The position numbers and the translations under genes were made by a program. Of a stretch of 64,000 bases of DNA, positions 42,080-52,859 are shown piece after piece (position 1 is the first letter of the stretch; each line of letters begins with the position of its first letter). Under the pieces are notes generated by a model, which searched no databases, was not told the DNA's origin, and saw only the letters and a list, made by a program, of their open reading frames with translations. This DNA is from Prorocentrum cordatum. Taxonomy: Eukaryota; Sar; Dinophyceae; Prorocentrales; Prorocentraceae. Location: assembly GCA_963575745.1 (NCBI GenBank), contig CAUYUJ010019872.1:70001-134000 (forward strand), in the 5' to 3' direction.

Positions 42080-43261
42080 ACTGTGATGGTGATCGTGGCT
42101 GCGGAGGACGGTGTCGCTCGGTGCCCTTGTGCCGCAGGGGGGGGCCCCGCCAGAAGCCACAGGACCTCTCGGGGTGGGGGCACCCTGGCCCTCCCAGGGG
42201 CACGGGGGTGTCCCCTGGGGAGCTGGGGTCGGAGGGAGCGCGAGAGAGTAAGGGAGGCAGGGAAGAGGGACGGGGACATGGAGAGAGCGAGAGAGAGAGA
42301 GAGAGAGAACAACAAAAAAAGAAGATAACAAAACAGGCAGAGAGAGAGAGAGAGACAGAGACAACAAACGGCAAAACAGAAAGAGATAGAGAGAGAGAGA
42401 GTGAGTGGTGCTCTGGCAGAGGAGGAGCAGGGGGATGCACGAGGAGGGAGGGGATGCTGCGGAACAAGGGACAACGGCATCGGAGGCCAGGTTCTGTCTG
42501 GGCAGGTGCCGCACTCTTTTTATGAATGGCGCCGCGTTCCAAGCTCCTGTAAGCACAAAGCTTGCGGGTCTCGAGACGTCTCGAACGGTCGTTTCAGCAG
42601 CAGTACTGATCTCCCCAATCTTCTCCAGGTTTGGCAGCGACGGCGTGGTCGGCATTTTTTCGTAGGAGCAGAGAAGACGAGGCAGAGATGCAGTACCGCG
42701 GTCAATGTACGATGCTCAGGATTAGGAGGAGGGTCAGTAGAAGGAGGAGAGGAGAGGGGTCAGGGAAAGGAACCGAGCAAGCAGGAAATGATGTATTGGA
42801 GGGAGGTATCCAAAGAGTGAGGGTGTTTGAAGAGAAGCGGCTACGGTCGGGCCGGGGTATAAGATAGAGGTCGGTTCGGGGAGGGCACCCTAGTGTTCTC
42901 TGTTTTTGTTGGATGTTCTTGTGCATCCTGGGGGAGGGCGTTCTTGAGTGTCCTTCGGTTTGGCTGGCGGAGGGTCTCGTGTTCTTGGAGGATGTTCTTA
43001 TGTCCTGGCTCCGACCGTACGTGATGTATTCCACTTTGACGAGTCAGCCGAAGCTCACGACGTCGATGTGCCGCAGCTTTGTGCATGCGGCAGCCAGACC
43101 TTCATTTTAGCACTTGCGCGCTGGCGTTTAAATTTCAGGCAATCTTTCTACACTCGAGCAGTCGTGCGATATCCTCGAGGGCAAAGCGCTGGACGCGTGC
43201 CCCTGGCACCGCCAGCGTAGGACCGGGCCTTCGAAGGAAAAGGTTCGAAGGAAAAGAGGAC
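42080..43261. other. Spacer with GAGA tract, no gene recognised
   Basis: Contains GAGAGAGA runs at about 42280-42410 and a GGA-rich patch near 42720-42770. Open frames on both strands have no motif. Confidence 0.4.
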
Positions 43262-43400
43262 GGCACGAGCATCGGGCCGAACGAAAAGGGGGACAGGGAA
43301 GCGGGGTCACGAATCTGCTGCACGCAGCTGGTTTCGGGCCCGCCGCCGGGCCCGTTCCCTGATGCATGGGCGCTTCCTGGCGCCAGGAATCAACTATCAC
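43262..43400. repeat. Dispersed repeat family D, copy 2
   Basis: Keeps CGGGCCGAACGAAAAGGGGG, GGTCACGAATCTGCTGCACG, CAGCTGGTTTCGGGC and TGGCGCCAGGAAT in family order. Confidence 0.6.
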
Positions 43401-44349
43401 CGGGCTCGTTCCACTACTCGCAAAGTGCCTACTCGCAAAACAAGATGTCTTCCTCCTTGTGTCGTGTACCGTGAATCCCCCGCGGCTGATCCAGACCATT
43501 TGCGAGTATAGTTACTTCGCGAGCAGTGGGCCGCGCTTGTCCAAACCAGCTGCGTGAGCTCTGCCCTGCCCTTGGCTATCCTGCCTTTCTCGTCCCCCTC
43601 GAGCGCACCCCGCGCGTGCTCTCTGGACCCGTCGCCGGCCCTGGCGCGGTCGGGCGCGCGAGCGAAATGGGGCTCAAGCGCCTGTCAAGGGAAAGCTCGA
43701 GCAGAAGATCGACTACAGAACTAACCGGCTCCAAGCTTGAACATGTTTCGTCGGATCTGCAACATGTACGTCGAACGTTTGCAGATCCCGCGAAAATTCG
43801 GCGCATTCTTCCACGGGCCCGACGAGCGTTTCAGTACTGGGGTAAAGTAGTTCTGTAGTCGATCCCCCACTCGAAAAGCTTCGCGGGCCTTCAGCCGGGG
43901 GCAACGCGAGGGGGGTATAGACTCAGGGGGGTATGCTTCGACCTCCAGTCGCCCAATGATCGCGGAGAGGGGCCCGATGGCCCGCCCCTCCCCCCAGGAG
44001 CTTTCGGATCTGCCATCGGGGGACCACCGCCGATCAATCGGCGATGTCTCGCCGATTCTGGCCCGATGCTCCCTCCACCGCCTGAGCCGTTCCCTCCCTC
44101 ATCGGGCGGGGCTACGACAGGGATAAATCGTTCCAGAGCGTTCTGGAACGCTCCGAGAGCGTTCGGGAGCGCGCCACAAAGGCCGCGGCGCCCGACACAC
44201 ATCCTCAAAAACCGCTGGATTTCAGAGATCCGCGACGGCGCCCAGGGCTGTCGGGGGCCCCTTTGGGGCCCCTTGGTCTGTCCAATGGCCATTTTGGGCG
44301 TGTCGGAGCTATCTTGTTTGGTCAGTCTTGGCGGCCGCAGCGGCGTTGC
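43401..44349. other. Spacer, no gene recognised
   Basis: GC-rich. A local inverted pattern CCAGAGCGTTCTGGAACGCTC lies near 44130-44150, and GGATTTCAGAGATCCGCG near 44216 resembles one foldback arm. No gene. Confidence 0.35.
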
Positions 44350-44376
44350 CGCCTCCTCCTCCTCCTCCTCCTCCTC

Positions 44377-44407
<31 letters not shown>

Positions 44408-44430
44408 TTCTCCTCCTCCTCCCCCTCCCC
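44350..44430. repeat. CTC trinucleotide array
   Basis: Near-pure CTC/CCT run on the + strand (pyrimidine strand). Confidence 0.9.
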
Positions 44431-45073
44431 CTGGGCCGCCCCGGCACCCTTCCTCCTGCAGCGTGGGAGCGGCCCCGGGAGCTGCAGAGCAGCCCCCTTG
44501 CCCCCGCCCCCCCCCCCCCTGTTTCCCCCAGCGGAACCACCCAGGCCGCCCCCCCCCAGCAGGCAGCGGTGAAGCTCAGCGCCGGCTCCTCGGCGGACTG
44601 AACTTCTCGACGCTTGTACAAGTGGTGCATCCTTTGGCAGGGCCGTGCTTCCTCTTGGCAGGCGTTTCAGCGACATCGGCCCCTTCCTCTGGTAGGATTT
44701 GTCGCTCGCGGGCGCCAACGACGCCCTGCCCTTCTGCGATGTTCAGGTGGTGCACACCTGCCCGCAGTCCCCCCCAGGCGGGGCCTCTGAACGCTGGTGG
44801 GTAGTGCCGCCGTGGTCCCACGCTACGTCCCCCCCGTCCTTGGACGCATGGAAGTTGCCACTCGGGACACACGCCAAGACTACCGTCGCCTGGTTCAGTG
44901 ACGGCCTGTCCTCGAGCACGTGGTGCTCTGTGAGTGAGGCTCCCTTTGCCCCCCTGTCCCGCTCCCGCCCCTCTCTTCCCCCTCCTTCCCCCCCCCCCTG
45001 TCGCCCTGCCCTTCGCCGCCCGGTCTGTCGGGTGCTGGCGCCACTGTGCGACGCCCCGCTGTCCGTCGTTGGC
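44431..45073. other. GC-rich spacer, no gene recognised
   Basis: C-runs and stop-poor frames only. Confidence 0.35.
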
Positions 45074-45530
45074 TCTCCTTGAATGTGCTCGGCACGCTTG
45101 CATGTGCGGTCGGCTGTCGGTAGTGACAGATGGGTTCGCAAATTATCTGGCGCGTCTTCCCGGCCGACGCTAAGATGCGTCTCCTCAAATTTGCTCTGCA
45201 TGCTTGCATGTGCGATCGGCTGTCGACAGTGACGGCTGGGTTCGCAAATTATCTGGCTCTGTGCCCCAGTCAGCCCGATTGACACGCCCTCTGGACTCTT
45301 CCTTGCGGGCCGCATATCCAAAAAATAACCCCACCTGCTTGTGACCGCTTCCTGGGCGTTTCCTTGGAACCGCCGAACAAAAAAGTAACCCCACCAGCCA
45401 CCGCGCATTTGCGTGTGCGCACCGCGCATTCTTTGCGAAATATCCCCGTACCGTGACCCGGACGCCGCTTCCGCTCCCTGTCCGTTGCTTCTGAGCCGCC
45501 GACCAAAACAAAAATACCCCCACCAGCCAG
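45074..45530. repeat. 76-bp repeat pair and AACCCCACC repeats
   Basis: 45075-45150 and 45181-45256 are diverged copies of one 76-bp unit (GCTTGCATGTGCG, CGGCTGTCG, GGGTTCGCAAATTATCTGG). Downstream, CAAAAAA(G)TAACCCCACC-type blocks recur near 45318, 45379 and 45505. Confidence 0.65.
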
Positions 45531-45594
45531 CCCATCCAGAAAAAATGCCCAGAGGAATTGCATCGATCAGAGAAGTGGGCAGCGCGCAGAGGAG

Positions 45595-45705
45595 GGGTGT
45601 ATATCTATAGGGAACAGTGATAAACCCTTCCCCGACGGGGAAGAAAGAGGGGTGGAAGAGGAAACTCCCTAAACCACCGACGCCCGGAGGGCTGGTGGGA
45701 TTGGG
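45595..45705. repeat. Dispersed repeat family E, copy 2
   Basis: GGGAACAGTGATAAACCC, TTCCCCGACGGGGAAGAA, CCTAAACCACC and GGAGGGCTGGTGGGA in the same order as 39465-39575. Confidence 0.65.
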
Positions 45706-45794
45706 ATGGCGAACAATTGTGTAGGAGAACGAAGAAGACATCACCCCAGTGCGACCCTACCTAGAAGTTGGAGCCCCTAGGAAAGCAGCATTCG

Positions 45795-46330
45795 TTGATA
45801 TACTATGTTATGCTATGCTATGCCATGCTATGATGCGCTGTGATATGATATGTTATGTCATGTTATGCTGCGCGATGCTTTGCTATGCTATACAAAGCTA
45901 AGCTAGGTTATGTCATGATGCGCTGTGCTATACTATGGTAGGTTATGTTATGATATGATAAACTGCGCTATCTTATGATATACCATGCTATGCCATGATA
46001 TGATATGATATGTTATCATCGGCTATGCTATGCTATGATATGATGCGATGTGCTCTGATATGCTGTGCTGTGCTGCGCTGTGCTATGCTATGATATGGTA
46101 TGATTGGCTGCGCTGTGCCATGTTATGCAGGGCCATGCTATGATATGACGTGCTGCGCTGTGTTATGCTACGCTATGCGATGCCATGCTGTGTTACGTGA
46201 TGCCAAAGCTCCGCGAAACTAAGATGAACGTAAGCTAAGCTAAAATAGACCTGAGCTATAATTAAACTAAGCTAAGCTGAGATGAAATAGGCAAAGCTAA
46301 GATGAGGTAAGCAACGCTAAGCTAAGGGGG
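45795..46330. repeat. TATGC/GATAT pentanucleotide then AGCTA array
   Basis: About 400 bp of degenerate 5-bp units (TATGC, TGCGC, GATAT, TATGT), followed by AAGCT/AGCTA units to 46330. Confidence 0.85.
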
Positions 46331-46449
46331 CGTAGCTGGGGGAACCGCGGGGCGGATCCTGGGGGAACCGCCCGGGGCGAACCCCACTGCCCGGTCCCTT
46401 TAAGCATAGAGAGTAAGAGCCCTTCCAGGCAGAGCCTAGGTAGGGAATA

Positions 46450-46560
46450 AACATGACAAAATCGGAGGTCCGCGCGGATTTCTCGGATCCGCGCCAGGCC
46501 CCAGGGAGGGGGGTCCAGCGCGGATCCAAGAAATCTGCGCGGGCCTCCGAGTTGTCATGC
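46450..46560. repeat. Foldback element family C, copy 4
   Basis: Arms extend from AACATGACAAAATCGGAGG to CCTCCGAGTTGTCATG and contain GTCCGCGCGGATTTCTCGGA / AGAAATCTGCGCGGGCCTCC; the loop is short (~20 bp). Confidence 0.8.
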
Positions 46561-46735
46561 TTATGCCATCTTTCGTTCCGCATAGTGTGTAAAATATTCG
46601 CGGAAGAGAACGAGCAAGCGGCGTGGAGAGCGAATCCCGAGACGGCGCCTCGCAAGAGGAAAGGAGAGGCGGCAGCGAAACCGTGTACGTGCGGCGTGCC
46701 AGGTTGTTGGACGACCTTTCTGGAGCACGTGTCGT

Positions 46736-47533
46736 TTGAACCAGAACTACGTGGAGAACCATCGGACGAAAACAGGAACAAGAGTGGCCTGCGGGGACCG
46801 TAGCAGGCGAGCCATCGCCGCGAAGAGAGGCGCCGATACGGCAAGGCGGGTTGGGAGAATTGACGCGCGCAGCGTGCAGCAATACATCTCCGCGGCAGAA
46901 GCACACTATTCGGCAGCAGGAGGGGGAACGCTTGACACTAGGGAAGTGAAGGTGGCTTGGGCATCTTGCAAGGACTCCCGGCTCACGGCGCGTAGTTGGC
47001 AAGCGTATGCGTGCACGGGCGCGTGTGGGAGAAGGTTCCCGAAAACGGCGTTTGCCAGAAGAGTCGTTTTCGCGAGTTTCCTCGAACACCCTGAACTGCA
47101 AGGCTTGAGGAGGAAGACGTCCGTCCGGGGGACCTCTGAGAGACGCATGTGCGACTGCTGCCGAACGGGCCGAAGACGAACGGTGATTGGGGAGGAGAGG
47201 ACGAATATGATGAAGTGGAGGCAGAGGAAAAGGATGCAACTGACGGGGGGGAGTTATCCAGCGGCCATCGGCTCGACCCGCCACTGTGTCTTGGCTGCAA
47301 GGGAAGAGCCTTTGGGCTGCATATGTGGGTCTCGTGGGATGCTTCTCAGGAGCCTCTGGGAGGCCTCCTGGGGGGGCGTACGTGTTCCTCCACAAGCTTA
47401 CTCGGGTTTTTGTTTTCCCCCCACCCGCTTCGCACCCGCGTTTCTCCTCGTCATCCCTCCTCTCTCTCTTTCTTTCTCTCTCCATTTTGTCGCCCGGACA
47501 CTCATCAGGCATACGCACGCATGCATCACATAA
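46736..47533 (+). CDS. Weak ORF with possible zinc-binding Cys pairs
   Basis: 265 codons. Residues ~20-85 are helical and basic (RRAIAAKRGADTARRVGRID, SVQQYISAAEAHYSAAGGGT). A Cys pair (Cys93, Cys97 in YACTGACGRRFPKTAF) and a cluster (Cys139, Cys141, Cys142 in RRMCDCCRTG) could form a zinc site, reminiscent of Stc1-like or similar CxxC...CxxC modules. The last ~80 residues look random and the real 3' end is probably earlier. Another frame immediately upstream (46453-46803) has PCTCGVPGCWTTFLEHV, so a frameshift may separate two halves of one decayed gene. Low confidence. Confidence 0.25.
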   Translation: MNQNYVENHRTKTGTRVACGDRSRRAIAAKRGADTARRVGRIDARSVQQYISAAEAHYSAAGGGTLDTREVKVAWASCKDSRLTARSWQAYACTGACGRRFPKTAFARRVVFASFLEHPELQGLRRKTSVRGTSERRMCDCCRTGRRRTVIGEERTNMMKWRQRKRMQLTGGSYPAAIGSTRHCVLAAREEPLGCICGSRGMLLRSLWEASWGGVRVPPQAYSGFCFPPTRFAPAFLLVIPPLSLSFSLHFVARTLIRHTHACIT

Positions 47534-47639
47534 CATCATTACACACGCATCATACATACAGGCACGTCCACATAAAGCCGCACACACGTGGTACACATAC
47601 AGCCGACGCAGACCAAGTCAATCACATGATACTCGTTCC

Positions 47640-48400
47640 GCATGACACATACGCGTAGGATTTGCAGGTCGCCCAACACATCCGCCTAGGGTTTTTAGGA
47701 CGCCGCAGGCGTGGCACTTCCTCGACACGGTGCGATGGGCGTGGCTCACCTATCCGCTTCGGGCTCGCGAAGCTTGGTATGCCTGGCACTTCTGCCGACA
47801 CCAGAAGGGGTGCGCAACGGGGTCGTCCCTGAGCGTAGCCTCTACGTGCACCAATGTCGAAAAAGACAGCAGGCTTGACTTTTCTCAACACCAGAACGGG
47901 GTACGCAGGGGGTGCTCGTTGAGCGCGGTCTCTATCCGTCACAGGCTCGCGGGGCGTGGCAGGAGTAGCAGTTCTTCGATACGGCAGTTGCGCGTGTCCA
48001 GAGTTCCGACCACTGCATTTGCGCAGCACCAGTCTCCCTTCCGCCGTTTTCCGCAGCCGCCAGCGCGCCTCCTCCGCCCTGATCGCTTTATTTCGGCACG
48101 GCACCAGTGCGCCCTCGGTCCCGCTCCGTTGCCAGTCGATTTCCCCCTCCCCCCGCCAGCCAGCGCGCCCCCACCCCGACCCCTTTATTTCAGCACGGCA
48201 CTGGCGCTGCGCCCACCCCCCAACTCCCGCAGCACGCTCACTTTCGCCTGCCAGCGCGTTTCCTCCGATCTTGTGTACTTCGGCACGGCACCAGCCCCCC
48301 CCCCCCGCCCTCCTCTGCAGCCGCCAGCGGGCTCTCCCCGCCCCGACACCCTCTCTTTGGGCACGGCACCGACCTCCGCCCCCCCGCCCCCCGTCAGCAG
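47640..48400. repeat. ~80-100-bp degenerate tandem array (GCACGGCACCAG core)
   Basis: Units with a core like TTTCGGCACGGCACCAG at about 48090, 48188, 48278 and 48357, with more diverged ones upstream (GCCGACACCAGAAGGGG ~47797, CTCAACACCAGAACGGGG ~47884, GCGCAGCACCAGTC ~48014) and an isolated one at ~48742. GCCAGCGCG lies before several cores. Confidence 0.65.
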
Positions 48401-48564
48401 CCCGCCCGCCTCCCGTTCCCGCAGCCAGCCCACCTCCCCCCACTCCGGGCAGCGCGCGCGTCTCCCTCTGCCCCGCCACCACTTCCCCGCGGGCTACTTC
48501 CGGCCGCGCGAGTCGGGCGTGCGGTAGTGGGCCCCATTCGGGCCCTAAAGGTGCCCTCCAGGGC

Positions 48565-49075
48565 TCTCTTCCTCCTCCTCCTCCTCCTCCTCCTCCTCCT
48601 CCTCCTCCTCCTCCTCCTCCTCCTCCTCCTCCTCCTCCTCCTCCTCCTCCCCCTCCCCCTCCTCCTCATCATCCACCTCCTCCTCCCCCTCCCCCCTCCC
48701 CCGCGCCAGCCAGCGCGCCCTCGCCGACCAGACCCCCTTTCCTTTCGGCACGGCACGGGGCGCCGCGCCCGGGCCCCCTTCTGGGCCCGCAGCTGCACAT
48801 TCTGGGCCCTGCGCGAAGCAGCACAGCATTTTTGCTGGTTTCCTCCTCCTCCTCCTCCTCCTCCTCCTCCCTCCTCCTCCCTCCTCCCTCCTCCTCCTCC
48901 TCCTCCTCCTCCTCCTCCTCCTCCTCCTCCTCCTCCTCTCCTCCTCCTCTCCTCTCCTCCTCCTCCTACTCCTCCTCCTCCTCCGCCGCCTCCTCCTCCT
49001 CCTCCTCCTCCGCCTCCTCCGCCTCCTCCGCCTCCTCCTCCTCCCCCTCCTCCTCCTCCTCCTCCTCCTGACCTC
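48565..49075. repeat. CTC trinucleotide arrays
   Basis: Two long CTC/TCC runs (48565-48700 and 48841-49072) separated by GC-rich sequence. The 300-residue proline, serine or glycine frames are artefacts. Confidence 0.9.
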
Positions 49076-49900
49076 CTGTCGCATGGAAGTGTTTGGGGCC
49101 GTGTCGTGGCTCGTGTGGAGAATCCCGTCGGGTCATCTTGACGCCAGAGGATCTCCATCGTACGCCGAAGGGGCGACAGCATGATCAGGCGACCTTCTGG
49201 TTTTCAGTGATTCTGTTTTGCCAGAGGTATGCTTGGGAATCTCCAGGGACAACTTGGGGAGCCTCCATGAGGCCTGGCCATGTGGGGCACCCTGGACCAT
49301 CTTGGGGGTCGCATGCGACTGCGAGGGGGGCCATCTTGGGCCATCGCCGACGCCCCCACTGCCTGCGATTCCCCCGAGCTGGGGAGCCCGAAAGGAGCGA
49401 GGGTTTGCTTTGGAGTACGTGGCTGGTCGAAACACACATACGCACGCCCAGAGGCCTGGCAGATCCTTGTCTGCCAGCGCGCGGGTGGCAGCTCCCCGTC
49501 GACGATCACGGATCGCGGAGTTCGGGAGCTATGTTCTGGGGGGGGGCGATGAGGCGGGAGGTGCAGGGGGGGCTCCGCTGGTGCACGAGAGGTGCACTTT
49601 TCCACCCCCTCCCGCTTGTTGCCCCTGTCACCGCCCTCTGACGCGACGCCCGAGCATTGGCGTCCCGCCAACATACTGATACTATTTGTGCGTCTCCCCC
49701 TCAGGGGCGACGCACGCACCGAGAAGTCTCATAGCAGTGTGCGTCGTGGCGGGCGGTTCCTGGCCACACCGCTCGGGAAACGACGTGCTGCAAGACGGGC
49801 CTCCTGCATGTGCTCCGGGCCGGGCGCGGGCCTCGGAGGAGGACCCCTATGGCGCCAGCAGGTCTCTGTGCCACCCAGGGCAGTTTCGCCGTCGCGGCGC
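49076..49900. other. Spacer, no gene recognised
   Basis: Contains ACCATCTTGGGGGTC and GGCCATCTTGGGCCATC near 49296-49345, related to the CCCCAAGA minisatellite. No gene. Confidence 0.35.
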
Positions 49901-49904
49901 CCCC

Positions 49905-50015
49905 CCCCCCGGAGGGAGGAGGAGGGAGGAGGAGGAGGAGGGAGGAGGGAGGAGGGAGGAGGAGGGAGGAGGAGGAGGAGGAGGAGGAGGAGGAGGAGGA
50001 GGAGGAGGAGGAGCG
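49905..50015. repeat. GGA trinucleotide array
   Basis: Purine-strand GGA/GGGA run. Confidence 0.9.
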
Positions 50016-50214
50016 CCCCCCCCCCTCTCCTGCCGGGGGACGCGTCGGCCCTCGCTCGCCCAACTTGGCCGCCGACGGGCGCCCCATCGTCCGCGCCCAC
50101 CCGACGGGCGCCTGGAGAAAAGTCCGCCGCCGAGGGCCCGTCGGCGAGGCACCGCCGCTGCCGGCCCGGTGCTCCTCGGGGGGGGCAGGGCCCGTGCACG
50201 CACGGCGCTGCCGG

Positions 50215-50365
50215 CCAGGCCCGTCCTCCTCCTCCTCCTCCTCCTCTTCCTCCTCCTCCTCCTCCTCCTCCAACCCTCCTCCCTCCTCCTCCTCCTCCTC
50301 CTCCTCCTCCTCCTCCCCCTCCTCCTCCTCCTCCTCCTCCTCCTCCTCCTCCTCCTCGAAGACCT
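50215..50365. repeat. CTC trinucleotide array
   Basis: Pyrimidine-strand CTC run, opposite in orientation to 49905-50015, with CGCTGCCGGCCAGGCCCGTCC-like flanks duplicated at ~50203 and ~50425. Confidence 0.9.
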
Positions 50366-50596
50366 CCCTCCGAATGAGCAGCTCCCCGCCGCCAGGAGGG
50401 TGCCGGCCCGTGCACGCACAGGCGCTGCCGGCCAGGCCCGTCCTGGGGGCGGGGATCGGTGCAGGTGCCTCCCTGGCCAAGCCACGAGGGCGCACGGCAC
50501 GGGTCCTGGGCTCAGGATGGGCCTGGCCAGGGTCGGTGCGTGTGCATCGCGAGGATCCTCGGGACGCTTGCGAGCCCAATGTGTGTGTGTTTGTTG

Positions 50597-51415
50597 TTGT
50601 TGTTGAATATTATTACTTCTAAAGAATAATTATTGTTGGGCCCCCTGGTGCACGCCCCCCTCGCCGCGCCTAGGCCGCAGCCTCATTTTCATCATTTTCG
50701 TGAGGAAGTCTCAGGCAAAACGGGTTGGTCCAGATCCGGTTGTGTTGTTACGATCGGTTTTCCCTTGCAAAAAATAAGCTAAAGTGGACATTTCTTGTTC
50801 TAACATAACCAAACTTCAAGAATCCCTTGCAAAAAATAAGGTAAAGTGGACATTCGCGCGCGCAAGACGAAATCCTTCCAAAACCTTAGTTTCGTAGCGA
50901 TTTTAACATAAAAACATCAAAAAACCAATGGTTTTTCAAAAAAAAATGTCAAAATTTCATCCCGCGCGCTCTTGCGGATTCGTAGGAAACCCAACACTTT
51001 TTAAACATTTCTGTCAAACGGGCTTTTGCGAGCAACTTTTTCGAACTTCTGCAACAACGGTTGCGCACCTGCCAGGGCCATCATCCCTGTCAAATAATAC
51101 CATGCGGGACACATTCGTTTTTTCTTCGCGCGCGCACGCCGTCGTCGTCGGCCGCGGGGCCCTGAATAGTAGCCACGGTCGTCCGCATGCCACGAAGTGA
51201 AGTGTCCGAACGTCATAGGGCGGGAAGCTGGGTGTGGGTGGTGGCGAAGAGTCGTTTGGAAATTTGGTAGAGCTTGAACCGGCCCCCCCACAAAGTGGGG
51301 GTATTGCCCGCCTCCTATGAAAACCCTGGCACTGGTGAGAACGGAGTGTCCCCACGTGCTAGTAATTGTTGTTGTTGTTGTTCTGTTGTTGTTGTTGTTT
51401 GTTGTTTTGTTGTTG
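50597..51415. repeat. Composite TTG-linked repeat, unit 1
   Basis: Begins TTGAATATTATTACTTC then TAAAGAATAATTATTGTTGGG, continues through CTTGCAAAAAATAAGGTAAA / GTGGACATTCGCGCGCG blocks, and ends in the P2 block (from TAGTAGCCACGGTCGTCC, 51168, to ~51360), which carries the hairpin CCCCCACAAAGTGGGGG. A TTG run follows. Nearly identical to unit 4 over about 50800-51360. Confidence 0.85.
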
Positions 51416-52109
51416 CTGTGTTGAATGTTGTTGTTGAACATTATTCCTTCTAAAGAATTATTATTGTTGGGACCCCTGGTGCGCGACCTCTGCGCCGCGC
51501 CTAGGCCGCAGCTACATTTTCATCATTTTTTCGCGAAAGCTTCAGAAAAGTGGATGAGCTCCGGATCCGGTTTTTTGTTGACGCTCGTTTTCCCTTGCAA
51601 AAAACAATAGAAAATGAAAATTCTTGTTTTTACTTGATCAAATTGCAAGAATCCCTTGCAAAAAATAAGGTAAAGTGGACATTCGTGCGCGCAAGACGAA
51701 ATCCTTCCAAAACCTTAGGTTTCGTAACGATTTTAACATAAAAACATCAAAAACCCAATGGTTTTCTCAGAAAAAATTGTCAAAATGTCCTTCCGCGCGC
51801 TCTTGCGGATTCCTAGGAAACCCACCAGATTTTAAACATTTCTGTTAAAAGGGCCTTTGCGAGGAACCTTTTCAGGTGCTTCGACCTTCTGCAACAACGG
51901 TTGCGAGCCTACGAGGGCCACCATCCCTTGCAAAAAATGACACGAAGTGCACATGCGCGCGGCCGCCGCGCGCGCGTGCCGAAATCCTGCCAAACATAAT
52001 GTGATTTCAATAATTTCAAGATGCGATGTTCCGAAAACATATGCAAACGCAAGACTTTCTCATCCGAAAAATATCAAAATCCACCCGCGGGCTCTTCATG
52101 AATCTTTAA

Positions 52110-52455
52110 AACCCAAGATGGCCCCAAGAGGCGCTCAAGATGGCCCCAAGAGGCGCCCATGAGGCCGCAAGAGGCGCCCAAGATGGTCCCAAGAGGCCCC
52201 AAGAGGACTCCAAGAGGCCCCCAAGAGGTTCCAAAGAGGCTCCAAGTTGGCTCCAAGAGGCCCCCAAGATGGCCCCAGGAGGCGTCCAAGCGGCTCCAAG
52301 AGTCCTCCGGGAGGATCCAATAAGCCCCCAAGAGGCCCCAACATGCTTTCAAGAAGCCCCCCAAAGCCTCTCAAGAGGACCCCATGCGGCGCCAGGAGGC
52401 TTCCCCCCTTCCCCAAGAGGACCCCCAGCGGCCCCAGGAGGCTTCCCCCCTTCCT
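52110..52455. repeat. CCCCAAGAGGC minisatellite
   Basis: Imperfect 11-15-bp units of CCCCAAGAGGC and variants. Same family as 35930-36965. Confidence 0.75.
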
Positions 52456-52467
52456 CTCACGCTCATA

Positions 52468-52489
52468 TCCGTAGCCATCTCGGATCAAG
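52468..52489 (+). other. Dinoflagellate spliced-leader-like sequence
   Basis: 22 bases starting TCCGTAGCCAT and ending GATCAAG agree with the dinoflagellate spliced leader at all but three positions (two in the middle TTT, one in GGCTC). They are followed by GT, as at the donor of a spliced-leader RNA gene, and 22 bp later by an ATG at 52512 opening MALTAKDLHEQYGAELSQL. It may be a relic leader on a retroposed cDNA, a decayed SL RNA gene, or chance. Confidence 0.4.
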
Positions 52490-52511
52490 GTATCGCCTGT
52501 GTTCTTGGATC

Positions 52512-52607
52512 ATGGCTTTGACGGCGAAAGACCTTCACGAGCAGTATGGCGCAGAGCTGTCACAGCTGTCCACGATCGTCCGCGCGCCACGAAGTGAAGT
52601 GTCCTGA
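52512..52607 (+). pseudogene. Possible 5' fragment of a retroposed gene
   Basis: MALTAKDLHEQYGAELSQLS is protein-like and follows the spliced-leader-like sequence. After ~52575 the frame enters the P2 repeat block and stops at 52605-52607. Too short to identify. If real, it is the 5' end of a processed copy truncated by, or inserted into, composite repeat unit 2. Confidence 0.3.
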
Positions 52608-52760
52608 CGTCATAGGGCGGGAAGCTGGGTGTGGGTGGTTCCCGAGAGTCGTGTGGATGTTTGGTAGAGCTTGCATTGCCCCCCCACGAAGTGGGGGTAT
52701 TGGCTGGCGTCGCATGAAAACCCTGGCACTGGGGAGAACACTGAGCGTTCGGGTAAAATG

Positions 52761-52793
<33 letters not shown>

Positions 52794-52795
52794 GC

Positions 52796-52856
<61 letters not shown>

Positions 52857-52859
<3 letters not shown>

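Noticed and set aside
51014-51355. 113-codon minus-strand frame identical at 54587-54928
   Set aside because: Identity comes from near-identical composite repeat units 1 and 4; the frame is not kept in units 2 and 3, so there is no evidence of coding.
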